From Acidiferrobacterales bacterium (GTDB lineage Bacteria > Pseudomonadota > Gammaproteobacteria > Arenicellales > JAJDZL01), in contig JAPPIB010000045.1 in NCBI GenBank assembly GCA_028820695.1, positions 62,001-126,000 of the forward strand: 64,000 nucleotides of DNA, read 5' to 3'. Both the position numbers and the translations under genes were made by a program. The notes beneath the pieces were generated by a model. The model saw nothing but the letters and a program-made list of their open reading frames with translations. It was not told where the DNA came from and searched no databases. This document shows positions 33,739-43,113 of this stretch, piece by piece. Numbering within the stretch: the stretch's first letter is position 1; each line of letters begins with the position of its first letter.

Positions 33739-35109
33739 CTACAGTTCATGCATCAACCTGGCGCAAACAGACAATACCAGATCGTCATTTCCAAGTCTTG
33801 ACATCACTTGCAAAGCAACCGGCAGACCCTGATCATTCATGATTCCCGGCATGATTGCAGTCGGAAATCCGCTCAATGCACCAAATGAGCAAACCGAAGC
33901 GTAGTCAACCCAGCTCACTTCACTTCCGGCACCAGCCTCCAGATTGGATGGCGTTGTGCCATATGCAAATGGGACACAACCGACTGCGGACGTGATCAGA
34001 ACATCGCATTGTTCGAAAAAATTGTTGAGAGCAAGTCGAAAGCGCAAGATTTTCTTCTCAGCAGCAATATAGCTTGAAGTGGTGACACTTTGTGCTCGAT
34101 TCAGCCAGCCTTGCGCCACCTCTCCGAATAAATCCGGATGATCTCGATAACTGCCGCCATGGTCTGCCTGCAGATTGGCGCAGTAGATTGTCTCCCAGGC
34201 ATCGGTTACCTGGTCTACAGCCGGCTGTGCCCGATCAACCCGGCAACCTGCTGCAAGAAGCCTCGTCACCGCATCTGCAACTGCAGATTGACTATCGTCG
34301 TCATAAGGGGCGTCCCACAATGAGCTTGAATACACAATCCGCAGTGAGCGGATTGGACGTTGCATCGCTGCAATCAAATCCTGAGCCTGGAACTTCGTGC
34401 TGATCGGATCAGTGTCGCTGTATCCGCACAAAACGTTCATCAGCAAGGCGCAGTCCCTCACGCCTGAAGTAATGATGCTGACGCTTGGAAAAACCAATCC
34501 TCCCGAAAATACCGGTGTATGTGCGATTCTTCCCAGCGACGGCCGCATGGCGAACACACCACTGTATGCGGCAGGCAGCATTACGTTGCCGCCGATGTCC
34601 ATTGCCAAACCTGCAGCGGCAAAATTGTTCGCTTGGGCAACCGACACACCGGATGCGCCACCACCACTCACAAATTCCTCGCCCCAGGGAGAGCGGGCAA
34701 TAAACTGCTCCTGGGATTCCTGAACAATCGCACCCAGTTCGCTGGTAGTCGTCTTGCCGATGATGATTGCCCCGGCCTCGCGCAGTTTAAGCACTGACAT
34801 TGAATCGCAATCAGGCACGTGATTCGAATACGCCTGGCAACCATAACTTGTGCGCATACCTGCCACATCGATAAGGTCATCGACCAGAATCGGAATCCCG
34901 TGCAACGCACCAACGTTCGCACCATCTGCCAATTCCCGGTCCGCCGTATCCGCCAATGTGCGGACGGCTTGTTCCGAAAACACTGAGATGGCATCGCAAT
35001 AAGCATTGTGAGCTTGAATTTGCGTCAGGTACTGTTCCAGAAGTTCTGATACGGACGTTTCCCGTGCCAGAATCAGCTCTCGCAGTGAGTGGATCGTGCC
35101 GTCAATCAT
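33739..35109 (-). CDS. Amidase-signature-family homologue without its catalytic triad
   Basis: A 456-residue amidase-fold protein. Family landmarks align over the full length, but each triad residue is changed. The Lys of the usual GIPVxVKD box is Asp (GIPILVDD). The cis-Ser of the GGSSGG box is Gly (SGGGASG). The nucleophilic Ser of DTGGSIRIPA is Asn (DIGGNVMLPA). The reading frame is intact and overlaps the choline-dehydrogenase gene by ATGA, so it is probably expressed. It cannot work as a normal amidase; it may bind a ligand, regulate, or use another chemistry. The amidase encoded near 48 kb keeps all three residues, so the changes are not a feature of the local family. Very recent decay is the alternative. 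Confidence 0.85.
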   Translation of the reverse strand: MIDGTIHSLRELILARETSVSELLEQYLTQIQAHNAYCDAISVFSEQAVRTLADTADRELADGANVGALHGIPILVDDLIDVAGMRTSYGCQAYSNHVPDCDSMSVLKLREAGAIIIGKTTTSELGAIVQESQEQFIARSPWGEEFVSGGGASGVSVAQANNFAAAGLAMDIGGNVMLPAAYSGVFAMRPSLGRIAHTPVFSGGLVFPSVSIITSGVRDCALLMNVLCGYSDTDPISTKFQAQDLIAAMQRPIRSLRIVYSSSLWDAPYDDDSQSAVADAVTRLLAAGCRVDRAQPAVDQVTDAWETIYCANLQADHGGSYRDHPDLFGEVAQGWLNRAQSVTTSSYIAAEKKILRFRLALNNFFEQCDVLITSAVGCVPFAYGTTPSNLEAGAGSEVSWVDYASVCSFGALSGFPTAIMPGIMNDQGLPVALQVMSRLGNDDLVLSVCARLMHEL

Positions 35110-36785
35110 CCAACCGGTCGGTCCGGATCACATTCTCGCTGACGCTCCTGCCAGGATTCGACTAAAAAAGATGGCGCGTCGGAAGGTTTGAGTGGATCGC
35201 GTCCGCGTATCGTGTCTGCCAACTTCTCGGCGAGCATGATCGTCGGCGCATTCAGGTTGCCGCTGACAATGCTGGGCATGACGGATGCATCGACAACTCT
35301 CAGGTTTTCCGTACCATGTACCCGGCCATGGGAGTCTACCACAGCCATCTCGTCAACCCCCATCTTGCAAGTACAGGAAGGATGGTAGGCGCTTTCTGAC
35401 TTGGCGCGTACAAACGCATCAAGATCTGCGTCGGTTTGCGCATCCGGTCCCGGGGCCAATTCCTCAGCACGATATGCATCAAAGGATTCCTGTGCGAAGA
35501 TCTCCCTTGTCAGCCGTATTCCATCGCGTATTTCGCGGCGATCGTTCTCCGTCTCCATATAATTGAACCGAATCTGCGGATGTTGTCTGGGATCCGTGGA
35601 TACGGTTCGAACATAACCGCGACTGGTCGGTCGCATAGGCCCGACATGCGCCTGAAAGCCGTGATCTTTTGCCGGAGCCCGACCATCGTAGTTCGCGGCA
35701 ACCGGAAAAAAGTGATATTGAAGATCCGGATGCCTGACACCGGCACGGCTGCGAATAAAGCCACCTGCTTCAAAATGGTTTGAGGCGCCCCAACCCTTTT
35801 TGCTGACCATCCACTGCAACAATACTCTGGCCTGGGTTGTAAACTTGAGAGCCGGATAGAGTGAAACGGGCAGCTTGCAACGATGCTGCACATAAACTTC
35901 AAGATGATCCTGCAGATTTTCTCCGACTCCTGGCAAATCGACGATACAGGGCACACCCAATTTCTCAAGATGGCCAGCGCGACCGATTCCGGACAGGCTG
36001 AGCAGTTGCGGTGAGTTGATCGCTCCTCCACATACGATCACCTCCCTGCTACACCGGATCGACTCGAGGTTCCGACCCTTTATGAGTTCGACACCAACTG
36101 CCTTGTTCCCCTCAAAGATTACGCTGTTCACCAAGGTACGCTGGACAATCTCAAGGTTTCTTCTCGATCGTACCGGGTCAAGGTAGGCTTTGGCCGTGCT
36201 CCATCGAACGCCCATGTTCACTGTCATGTCCATGGCACAGAATCCTTCCTGTCGAAAGCCGTTCAAATCCTGCGTCCGACCATATCCGGCCTGAACACCC
36301 GCTTCAATAAACGCCTGATACAAGGGGTTTTCGGCGGATCCTGTCGTAACGATGAGCGGACCGTCGCCTCCGTGATAGTCATCTGCGCCAGCCAAGCGTG
36401 TATTGGACTTCCTGAAGTAAGGCAGGCAGTGTGCATAGGACCACTCAGGATCACCGGTTTCGACAGACCAACGGTTGTAATCTTCCGCATGACCGCGGAT
36501 GTAACACATCCCGTTGATTGATGATGAGCCGCCAAGCACACGACCGCGAGGACAGTCCATAATCCGATTGTCCATATATGGCTCAGGCAAAGTTCGATAA
36601 GCCCAGTTAAACCGATCGCTCAACAGCGGTCGGGAAAACGCTGCTGGCATCTGAATCATCCAGCTTCGGTCGGGCGGTCCGGTCTCAATCAGACACACAC
36701 GCACTTCCCTGTCTTCAGTCAATCGGTTTGCCAGTACGCACCCTGCCGATCCGGCACCAACAATGATGTAATCTACTTCCTGCAC
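35106..36785 (-). CDS. betA: Choline dehydrogenase (GMC oxidoreductase)
   Basis: A 559-residue FAD-dependent GMC oxidoreductase matching BetA along its length: the IIVGAGSAGCVLANRL dinucleotide fold, GRVLGGSSSINGMCYIRG, DYHGGDGP, SNHFEAGGFIRS and a C-terminal VVDASVMPSIVSGNLNAP block with the active-site Asn. HPSCTCKMG holds the catalytic His region. BetA oxidises choline to betaine aldehyde and on to glycine betaine at the membrane. betB, betI and betT are not in the window. Its stop overlaps the start of the amidase homologue, which makes the two a likely operon. Other quaternary or amino alcohols could be substrates. Confidence 0.85.
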   Translation of the reverse strand: MQEVDYIIVGAGSAGCVLANRLTEDREVRVCLIETGPPDRSWMIQMPAAFSRPLLSDRFNWAYRTLPEPYMDNRIMDCPRGRVLGGSSSINGMCYIRGHAEDYNRWSVETGDPEWSYAHCLPYFRKSNTRLAGADDYHGGDGPLIVTTGSAENPLYQAFIEAGVQAGYGRTQDLNGFRQEGFCAMDMTVNMGVRWSTAKAYLDPVRSRRNLEIVQRTLVNSVIFEGNKAVGVELIKGRNLESIRCSREVIVCGGAINSPQLLSLSGIGRAGHLEKLGVPCIVDLPGVGENLQDHLEVYVQHRCKLPVSLYPALKFTTQARVLLQWMVSKKGWGASNHFEAGGFIRSRAGVRHPDLQYHFFPVAANYDGRAPAKDHGFQAHVGPMRPTSRGYVRTVSTDPRQHPQIRFNYMETENDRREIRDGIRLTREIFAQESFDAYRAEELAPGPDAQTDADLDAFVRAKSESAYHPSCTCKMGVDEMAVVDSHGRVHGTENLRVVDASVMPSIVSGNLNAPTIMLAEKLADTIRGRDPLKPSDAPSFLVESWQERQRECDPDRPVG

Positions 36786-36830
36786 TGCTATCGTCCCTCT
36801 TGATTCAGAATCTGCATCCCATCCGTCGAG

Positions 36831-37943
36831 TTACAAAGTGATTTGTTTTTGCTTGCGTTGCTCGTGACGCTCAAGTGCCAGCTCGATCAGCCGATCCAGC
36901 AACTGCGAATACCCTAAACCACTGACCTCCCATAGCTTCGGATACATGCTGATCGGAGTAAAACCTGGCATAGTATTGATTTCATTGATATAAACACTGA
37001 AATCGTCCTTGCTGACGAAAAAGTCGACGCGCGCCAGTCCAGCTGCGGCAATGGCAGTAAATACCCTTTTGGCATAATCCTGTACTGTTCGGCAAGCCTC
37101 GTCCGGCAGGTTCGCGGGAATCTCGACTCTGGAAAGATTGTCGATGTACTTATCGTTGTAATCGTAGAAATCCCCGCCCGGGATAATTTCGCCGACAACC
37201 GATGCCTCGGGGTTGTCATTGCCGAGCACCGCCACCTCAATTTCGTGGCAGTTCGTGAACCCTTCCTCCACAATAACCTTCAAGTCGTATTTCACTGCGA
37301 GATCCATCGCGGATCTCAGTTCGGTGGTCGCAGTGGCCCTGCTGATTCCGACACTCGACCCCAGATTGGCGGGCTTGACAAAAATCGGGTAGGACAGTTC
37401 AGCCTCAATTTGCTGCACGACAGTTTCACGTTCAGCTTGCCATCGACTTTTCAGCAATACCAGATATTTTGCCTGCGGTATCCCTTCTGCGGCGCAAACC
37501 GCCTTCGAAACCGCCTTGTCCATCCCGACCGCTGATCCAGTGACACCGGATCCGACATAGGCGACGTCTGCAAGCTCGAATAGTCCCTGAACCGTGCCAT
37601 CCTCACCGAAGGGTCCGTGCAGGATCGGAAATATCACATCCAATGAAGTGATTGCTTGAGAAACATTGTGATCAGTCGAGCGCGGTACGATCCGGCCGGG
37701 TTCATGGTAGTCCAGCATGACCGAAGTCTGGCCTTCAGGCTGGACAACCTGCGCATCCAACACCGGCATACTGGCATCTGCCAGCAACCATTGACCGGAT
37801 TTGGATATTCCCAGCAGGCTGACTTCGTATTTTCGCGGGTCGAGTGCCTGATAGACGCAACGGGCCGATGTCACAGACACCTCATGTTCACATGAGCGAC
37901 CGCCGTAGAGCAAACCCAGTCGGATTTTTCGATCTGCAGTCAT
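36831..37943 (-). CDS. ddl: D-alanine--D-alanine ligase
   Basis: A 370-residue ATP-grasp ligase: GGRSCEHEVSVTSA N-terminal box, HGPFGEDGTVQGLFEL, MDKAVSK, KPANLGSSVGIS and the metal-binding INEINTMPGFTP. It joins two D-Ala for peptidoglycan. The gene stands 13 bp after a class IV aminotransferase gene that can make D-amino acids, instead of in the cell-wall division cluster, so it may be a second copy or a ligase for other D-amino acids. The long form (about 365-370 residues) resembles DdlA rather than the shorter DdlB. Confidence 0.92.
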   Translation of the reverse strand: MTADRKIRLGLLYGGRSCEHEVSVTSARCVYQALDPRKYEVSLLGISKSGQWLLADASMPVLDAQVVQPEGQTSVMLDYHEPGRIVPRSTDHNVSQAITSLDVIFPILHGPFGEDGTVQGLFELADVAYVGSGVTGSAVGMDKAVSKAVCAAEGIPQAKYLVLLKSRWQAERETVVQQIEAELSYPIFVKPANLGSSVGISRATATTELRSAMDLAVKYDLKVIVEEGFTNCHEIEVAVLGNDNPEASVVGEIIPGGDFYDYNDKYIDNLSRVEIPANLPDEACRTVQDYAKRVFTAIAAAGLARVDFFVSKDDFSVYINEINTMPGFTPISMYPKLWEVSGLGYSQLLDRLIELALERHEQRKQKQITL

Positions 37944-37955
37944 TGCTGCGAATGA

Positions 37956-38876
37956 CTAATTCAGCAAACTATCGGCAGCATGCATTTCGAGGTAGCGATC
38001 AACGACTTCACGATAGATCGACTGAATTTGCCGGGTGCGCTCTCCACCACCTCTTGGGAAGTCGACCAGATGGCCCTCGGACAGCTCGAGACAGTAAACC
38101 GGCATCACCTCGCGCGTTGCACTGGTTACAAAGCACTCGGTGGCATCAACCAACTCATCGCAGTGCACATCTCGCTCCACTGTATTGACACCTCTGTCCG
38201 CACAACCGCTGAGAATTGCAGCTTTGGTCAGACCCTTGAGATTCCCGGTCTTCGGCGTCACTATCTCTGCGTTGATTACAAACCAGACATTGCTGTTGGA
38301 TGCTTCTGTGACATATCCATCAGAGCCCAATATAAGACTCTCGTCAGCACCTCGTTTTCTGGCCTGCATGACTGCAATTACATTATTGAGATAATTGCCT
38401 CCCTTGATGTTGGGATCCAGTGCATCGACAGGGTTTCGCCGCACGTCCGGAATAGCCATGGACATTCCGATGGAATAGTGTTTGGGATTCCACGGACGAA
38501 GTGGCGCGACAATGATGACGAATCGGGTCGGAAGGGTCGAATCAGGGTGAAGATCGATCGGACCCTCACCTCTGGTAATCTGATATCGGACGTAGACATC
38601 CTCTTCGACGTTTGCGCCTGCGGCAACAACTGTTTTTCGTATTTCTTCGGTGAGTTCCTGTCGCGACTGGGTAATTTCCATGCCGACCAGTTGAGCTGAG
38701 TTTTCCAGCCGATCAAAATGCTCGCGCATAAACAGCGGAATCCCGCGATAGGTGCGGAACACCTCATAGATTGAATCGCCGTAAAGAAAACCGCGATCCA
38801 TGACAGGTATCGCGGCCTTGTCGGTAGGCATGATCTTTCCGTCAATGTTTGTTGTACTCTTGACGCTGTCGCTCAT
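37956..38876 (-). CDS. PLP-dependent class IV aminotransferase (D-amino-acid or branched-chain type)
   Basis: A 306-residue fold-type IV transaminase. The PLP Lys lies in IKGGNYLNN; MDRGFLYGDSIYEVFRTY and VTEASNSNVWFV are further family blocks, with phosphate-binding residues near KGLTKAAIL. The family includes D-alanine aminotransferase, branched-chain aminotransferase and aminodeoxychorismate lyase. The neighbours (Ddl, DgcN, DgcA and an alanine-type symporter) favour D-amino-acid transamination. I start at the ATG with GGAG seven bases upstream; the frame continues upstream but those residues do not look like family sequence. It is divergent from dgcN. Confidence 0.86.
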   Translation of the reverse strand: MSDSVKSTTNIDGKIMPTDKAAIPVMDRGFLYGDSIYEVFRTYRGIPLFMREHFDRLENSAQLVGMEITQSRQELTEEIRKTVVAAGANVEEDVYVRYQITRGEGPIDLHPDSTLPTRFVIIVAPLRPWNPKHYSIGMSMAIPDVRRNPVDALDPNIKGGNYLNNVIAVMQARKRGADESLILGSDGYVTEASNSNVWFVINAEIVTPKTGNLKGLTKAAILSGCADRGVNTVERDVHCDELVDATECFVTSATREVMPVYCLELSEGHLVDFPRGGGERTRQIQSIYREVVDRYLEMHAADSLLN

Positions 38877-38948
38877 GGAAGGACTCCGGTTTCGTGTCAG
38901 CAGTAATCCAAAACCAAGGTGGAAATCAGATACTTTGTTGCATAATGA

Positions 38949-38976
38949 TTGATATCGCGTGCGGTACAAATATAAA
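38949..38976 (+). promoter_or_regulatory. Promoter candidate for dgcN-dgcA
   Basis: TTGATA (five of six) and TATAAA (five of six) are separated by 16 bp. The predicted start near 38983 gives a short leader of about 28 nt. It lies between the divergent aminotransferase and dgcN genes. Confidence 0.6.
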
Positions 38977-39010
38977 CTAATTATTGTGAATTCTGACTGA
39001 TATTTATTCA

Positions 39011-40009
39011 ATGAAATTGGAAAAACCCTATCTTCTTTTTGTCGGCAATGCACACGATGAGCTCGCTGCGAAAACCGCGATCGGTGTTCTGGACTGGTGT
39101 CCCGAAGACTGCATTGGACAGTTCAGATTACCTGATTGCGTACCCGATCTGAATCTACCGTCGCTGACCATGAAACAGGCCGCTGAGCAAGGTGCCAGGA
39201 CAGTCCTGATCGGAGTCGCTGTACGCGGCGGGGAAATCCCCGACAGCTGGACACCGCATCTGGTCGAGGCACTGGCAAACGACATGTCGATTGCCAATGG
39301 CCTGCACACGACTTTGGATTCCATACCTGAGGTCCGCAAGGCGGCCGAGTTCAGTCGCGGCGAGTTGCATGAAATTCGCAAGCCAAGCGGTAACTTGCGG
39401 GTTGCCAGCGGCAGTCGCCGCAGCGGCCGCAGGCTGCTGACTGTAGGAACCGACTGCTCAGTCGGCAAAATGTACACGTCATTGGCAATCGCGCGCGAGA
39501 TGCAAGCACGCCACATTGACGCAGACTTTCGTGCCACCGGCCAAACCGGTATCTTTATTGAAGGGTCGGGCGTGCCGGTCGATGCGGTTGTCGCGGACTT
39601 TATCTCCGGTTCGGTTGAAGACCTGTGCCCGGCAGCCGACGACGATCACTGGGACCTCATTGAGGGACAGGGTTCATTGCACCATCCTTCATTTGCCGGC
39701 GTGAGTCTTGGATTGTTGCACGGAGCACAGCCCGACTCACTGATTCTTTGTCATGAACCCACGCGATCCCATATGAGAGGCCTCCCTGACCGACCGCTTC
39801 CTTCACTTGAGGATGCGATGGCGATCAATCTGGAAAATGGCCGAACTGTGCAACAAGATTTGCGTTTTGCAGGCATATCGGTCAATACCAAGTATCTGGA
39901 TGAATCGGAAAGCCAACGCTATCTGGCTGGGCTCATGGATTTGCACCAGCTGCCGTGCGTCGATCCGTTTCGGACCGGGGTCGGTACCATTGTTGACAAC
40001 CTGGTTTGA
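39011..40009 (+). CDS. dgcN: DUF1611/DgcN-type D-glutamate N-acetyltransferase
   Basis: A 332-residue protein of the DUF1611 family with a P-loop-like GTDCSVGKMYTSLAI in the C-terminal half, DFRATGQTGIFIEG, and an EGQGSLHHPSFAGVS block. In marine bacteria DgcN is reported to N-acetylate D-glutamate, and DgcA then racemises N-acetyl-D-glutamate so that the L-form can be deacetylated. The pairing with the next gene supports this assignment. It has its own good promoter candidate and is divergent from the aminotransferase gene. An acetyl-donor site is not obvious from sequence, and other DUF1611 functions remain possible. Confidence 0.85.
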   Translation: MKLEKPYLLFVGNAHDELAAKTAIGVLDWCPEDCIGQFRLPDCVPDLNLPSLTMKQAAEQGARTVLIGVAVRGGEIPDSWTPHLVEALANDMSIANGLHTTLDSIPEVRKAAEFSRGELHEIRKPSGNLRVASGSRRSGRRLLTVGTDCSVGKMYTSLAIAREMQARHIDADFRATGQTGIFIEGSGVPVDAVVADFISGSVEDLCPAADDDHWDLIEGQGSLHHPSFAGVSLGLLHGAQPDSLILCHEPTRSHMRGLPDRPLPSLEDAMAINLENGRTVQQDLRFAGISVNTKYLDESESQRYLAGLMDLHQLPCVDPFRTGVGTIVDNLV

Positions 40010-40060
40010 TCTCGATCACGACAAGACCCCTGTCGAACATCGACGCAGCTTCTGAGTGTT

Positions 40061-41038
40061 ATGAAAATCGAGGCTTTTCACGAGCAATGGAAACTCAGAT
40101 CGCCGTTTTCGATCTCCAGAGGTTCGAAATCTTTCGTGGAAGTCGTCAAGGTCATTATTACAAGAAACGACCTTGCCGGCACCGGTGAATGCGTACCCTA
40201 TGCTAGATATGAGCAGGATATCGCCAACACCCTTCAGACCATTTCGAGTATTGAACAGACATGCAAGGGCAAGCTTGACCGGAATATTCTCAACAGGAAT
40301 TTCTGTTCCAGTTCAGCGCGCAATGCTCTTGACTGTGCGCTTTGGCAACTGGAATCCATTGAATCAGGTCTGCCAGTGTGGCAACTCGCAAGTCTGCCGC
40401 AACCAAAGTCGGTACCAGGCGTATATTCGCTGAGCCTGGAGCCGCCGCAAGGTCTTGCGAAGTCAGCACATGCTCGCAAGAACTTCCCGTTGCTGAAAAT
40501 CAAGCTCGGCAATAACCAGGTGGTTGAGTCTGTCGAAGCGGTACGGGAGGTCTGCCCGGATCACCGAATCATCGTTGATGCAAACGAAGCATGGGATTTC
40601 AGATCCCTCAACTCCTACCTGCCAAGGCTAGCCGATTTGGGTGTCGAGATGATCGAGCAACCCCTGCATGCGAGTGCAGATCATCATCTTGAACATTTCG
40701 ACAGTGAAATCCCCCTGTGCGCAGACGAATCGTTTCACACAACGACAGATCTTGACAGACTGTTCGGTCGCTATGACATTTTCAACGTCAAGCTTGACAA
40801 GTCCGGCGGTCTCACCGAAGCAATCAAGACTGTAGAGAAAGTCAGATCAGCGGGCAAGTCGGTCATGATCGGCAGCATGATGTCCACCTCATACAGCCTT
40901 GCTCCGGCAATGCTTCTCGCACAGGATGCCGCCTATGTCGACTTGGATTCTTCAGTATGGCTTGAAGAAGATCATCCGGGTGGCATCGAATTCATTGATG
41001 GGGTACTGCACCCAGCCAAATCTTCCCTTTGGGGATAG
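40061..41038 (+). CDS. dgcA: DgcA-type N-acetyl-D-glutamate racemase / dipeptide epimerase
   Basis: A 325-residue enolase-superfamily protein of the L-Ala-D/L-Glu epimerase branch. Catalytic and metal residues are present: LLKIKLG (KxK), VDANEAW, IEQPL, CADESF and NVKLDKSGG (second acid/base Lys). Such enzymes invert the alpha carbon of dipeptides or N-acyl amino acids. Following dgcN by 51 bp, it most likely acts as the N-acetyl-D-glutamate racemase of the DgcN-DgcA route; muropeptide Ala-Glu epimerisation is the alternative. Confidence 0.87.
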   Translation: MKIEAFHEQWKLRSPFSISRGSKSFVEVVKVIITRNDLAGTGECVPYARYEQDIANTLQTISSIEQTCKGKLDRNILNRNFCSSSARNALDCALWQLESIESGLPVWQLASLPQPKSVPGVYSLSLEPPQGLAKSAHARKNFPLLKIKLGNNQVVESVEAVREVCPDHRIIVDANEAWDFRSLNSYLPRLADLGVEMIEQPLHASADHHLEHFDSEIPLCADESFHTTTDLDRLFGRYDIFNVKLDKSGGLTEAIKTVEKVRSAGKSVMIGSMMSTSYSLAPAMLLAQDAAYVDLDSSVWLEEDHPGGIEFIDGVLHPAKSSLWG

Positions 41039-41100
41039 AGATCATCGCGACTGACCGCTGCTGTCAAGTCACAACTGACCGCTCGCAGGATCTCACAAAG

Positions 41101-41144
41101 AAAAATCCTCAGCGGCCCGACATTGAATTCGGGCCGCTGAGGAT
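41101..41144 (-). terminator. Strong terminator after the AGCS symporter gene
   Basis: A 16-bp perfect stem (ATCCTCAGCGGCCCGA and its complement) with an 8-nt loop is followed, in complement orientation, by TTTTTC. It lies 18 bp beyond the symporter stop, between convergent genes; on the plus strand it lacks a T-tract but may still block read-through from dgcA. Confidence 0.9.
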
Positions 41145-41162
41145 GAAAGTTATGTTGAGATC

Positions 41163-42560
41163 TTACTTGCTGAGCATCGTCTTGGTCAATGGAGTACCTT
41201 CTTTTTCGAAGTATTCTCGAGTGACCTTAAAGACCATTGGTGCCAGCAACAACAGACCAATCAGGTTCGGAACTGCCATCAGGCCATTCAGCGTGTCTGA
41301 CAGATTCCAAACGAAGTCCACCTTGAAGTTGGCAAAAGCCAATGCCGCCAACACCCAGATGGCGCGGTAGATCAATACGCTTTTTTCCTTGAACAGGTAT
41401 TGCCAGCAGCGCTCACCATAATAGGACCAGCCCAAAATGGTGGTAAACGCAAATACGACCAGCGCAATGGTAACGATGTACTGTCCGCCGCCAATACTGA
41501 CGTCAAATGCCTGCGACGTAAGCACGGCGCCAGTGTAACCTCCGCCTTCCGGAGCCAGCATCGTCCACGCCCCTGAGGTGAGGATGACGAGTGCCGTCAT
41601 CGTGCAAACAACGAGGGTATCGATGAAGGTTCCCAGCATGGCAATGATGCCCTGTCTGACCGGATTGTTGGTTCGGGCCGCTGCATGTGCGATTGCAGCA
41701 GATCCAAGACCTGATTCATTGGAAAAGACACCTCTTGCAACACCAAACCGAATTGCTGCCGCAACTGCCGCACCAGCGAAACCGCCGGTCGCCGCTGCCG
41801 GGTTGAACGCATAATTGAAAATCATGGCAAACGCATTTGGAACCTCAGAGATGTTGATCAGGATGATGATCAACGACGCACCGACGTACAGCACGATCAT
41901 TGTCGGCACAAGTTTACCTGCAACATCACCGATTCGACGTATTCCACCGAGAATGACGAAACCGACAAGTGCCGCGACGACAATTCCGGTAATCCAGGTC
42001 GGCAGGCTGAAACTGTTGTCCAGTGCCGCGGCCATCGAATTCACTTGTACCGCATTACCGATACCGAATGCAGCGACCGCACCGAAAATCGCAAACGCCA
42101 AACCGAGGTATTTCCCCAGTTCAGGGGCGAACTCCCCCACACCGTTGCGAAGGTAATACATGGGACCGCCGACGAACTTGCCTTCGGCGTCAACTTCTCT
42201 GTATTTGACTGCACAAACCGCTTCGGCATACTTGGTTGCCATACCGAACAGCGCAATAATCCACATATAGAAAATCGCACCCGGTCCACCTAGGGCGATT
42301 GCAGTTGCGACGCCGGCAATGTTTCCAGTTCCGACTGTCGCCGACAGTGCGGTCATCAAGGCATTGAACGGCTTGACCTCACCCTCGCCGCCGGAATCGT
42401 CTTTGGCAAATAACAGTTTGAAACCATAGACCACTTTTCGCCATGGCATGAATACCAATCCCAACGTAAGCAAAAGTCCGGTGACACCCAACATGCCAAG
42501 CATGGGTGGTCCCCAGGCAAACGCGTTGATCGAGTTGATAATAGAATTTAATTGATCCAT
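41163..42560 (-). CDS. Alanine/glycine:cation symporter (AGCS family)
   Basis: A 465-residue inner-membrane symporter with about ten helices. It has ALSATVGTGNIAGVATAIALGGPGAIFYMW, the signature of the AGCS family, then GGPMYYL, FSNESGLGSAAIAHAA and a TTILGWSYYGERC block. The family uses sodium or protons to import L- or D-alanine and glycine. Placed beside DgcN/DgcA, Ddl and the class IV aminotransferase, uptake of D-alanine or related amino acids fits. The ATG with GGAGG seven bases upstream was chosen over an upstream frame extension. A strong terminator follows. Confidence 0.93.
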   Translation of the reverse strand: MDQLNSIINSINAFAWGPPMLGMLGVTGLLLTLGLVFMPWRKVVYGFKLLFAKDDSGGEGEVKPFNALMTALSATVGTGNIAGVATAIALGGPGAIFYMWIIALFGMATKYAEAVCAVKYREVDAEGKFVGGPMYYLRNGVGEFAPELGKYLGLAFAIFGAVAAFGIGNAVQVNSMAAALDNSFSLPTWITGIVVAALVGFVILGGIRRIGDVAGKLVPTMIVLYVGASLIIILINISEVPNAFAMIFNYAFNPAAATGGFAGAAVAAAIRFGVARGVFSNESGLGSAAIAHAAARTNNPVRQGIIAMLGTFIDTLVVCTMTALVILTSGAWTMLAPEGGGYTGAVLTSQAFDVSIGGGQYIVTIALVVFAFTTILGWSYYGERCWQYLFKEKSVLIYRAIWVLAALAFANFKVDFVWNLSDTLNGLMAVPNLIGLLLLAPMVFKVTREYFEKEGTPLTKTMLSK

Positions 42561-43113
42561 ATCCAATCCTCCATTCTTATTCCGACAGATCATGCCGATT
42601 CATCAGCATGACCTGAATGACGATGATTATATGAACTTGAATCAATGCAAAAGGAATAGTTGCGGGTGCCTGCCATGGAAATTTCTGTTCTATGGATTTT
42701 CGATAATCAGCATAGAAAATCACTCGCACGGGAAACTGCTATTTCGCTCATAATCGAACAGTTTCAGTCAAGGACGTCCGTATTGGTTGCGGACAGGCCG
42801 ATCTGTATCGTTTTGAACAAAAGTCGCCGATATTTTGTGGCACGCGGCGCCGATCATGGTCAGTGGAAGCATGACATCAGGACGGTGAGCGCATTGCGTT
42901 GAACACTTCCTTGCAGTTCAGGTTGAAACCGCATTGAGCATGGGGCACTGAGTCGAACAGACCATAACGATATCTTTAACTCCATATCGAATCGTTATCG
43001 CTCGCAGATTCCAACTGATGCGAAGGTTTCCAAGGTGATCCAAAATTTCTGAAATCAGGAAAGAAAACGAATATTATGGCAACCTACTTTAAATATTCTT
43101 TGGAGGACTATAA
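42561..43113. other. Divergent regulatory region between the symporter and the second importer
   Basis: An 80-codon plus-strand frame (42660-42902) has no recognisable family and no convincing start, so it is not called. A complement TATAAT at 42626-42631 may be the -10 box of the symporter gene. An inverted repeat at 42964-42998 lies about 115 bp before the binding-protein gene. Confidence 0.4.
42964..42998. repeat. Inverted repeat upstream of the second importer
   Basis: ATAACGAT and ATCGTTAT are perfect complements separated by 19 bp, with TATC/GATA-like steps inside. The spacing suits either a dimeric regulator site or a small RNA stem. No regulator gene is in the window. Confidence 0.35.

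Noticed and set aside
42660..42902. 80-codon plus-strand frame before the second importer
   Set aside because: No family recognised and no ribosome binding site; kept only as part of the intergenic description.
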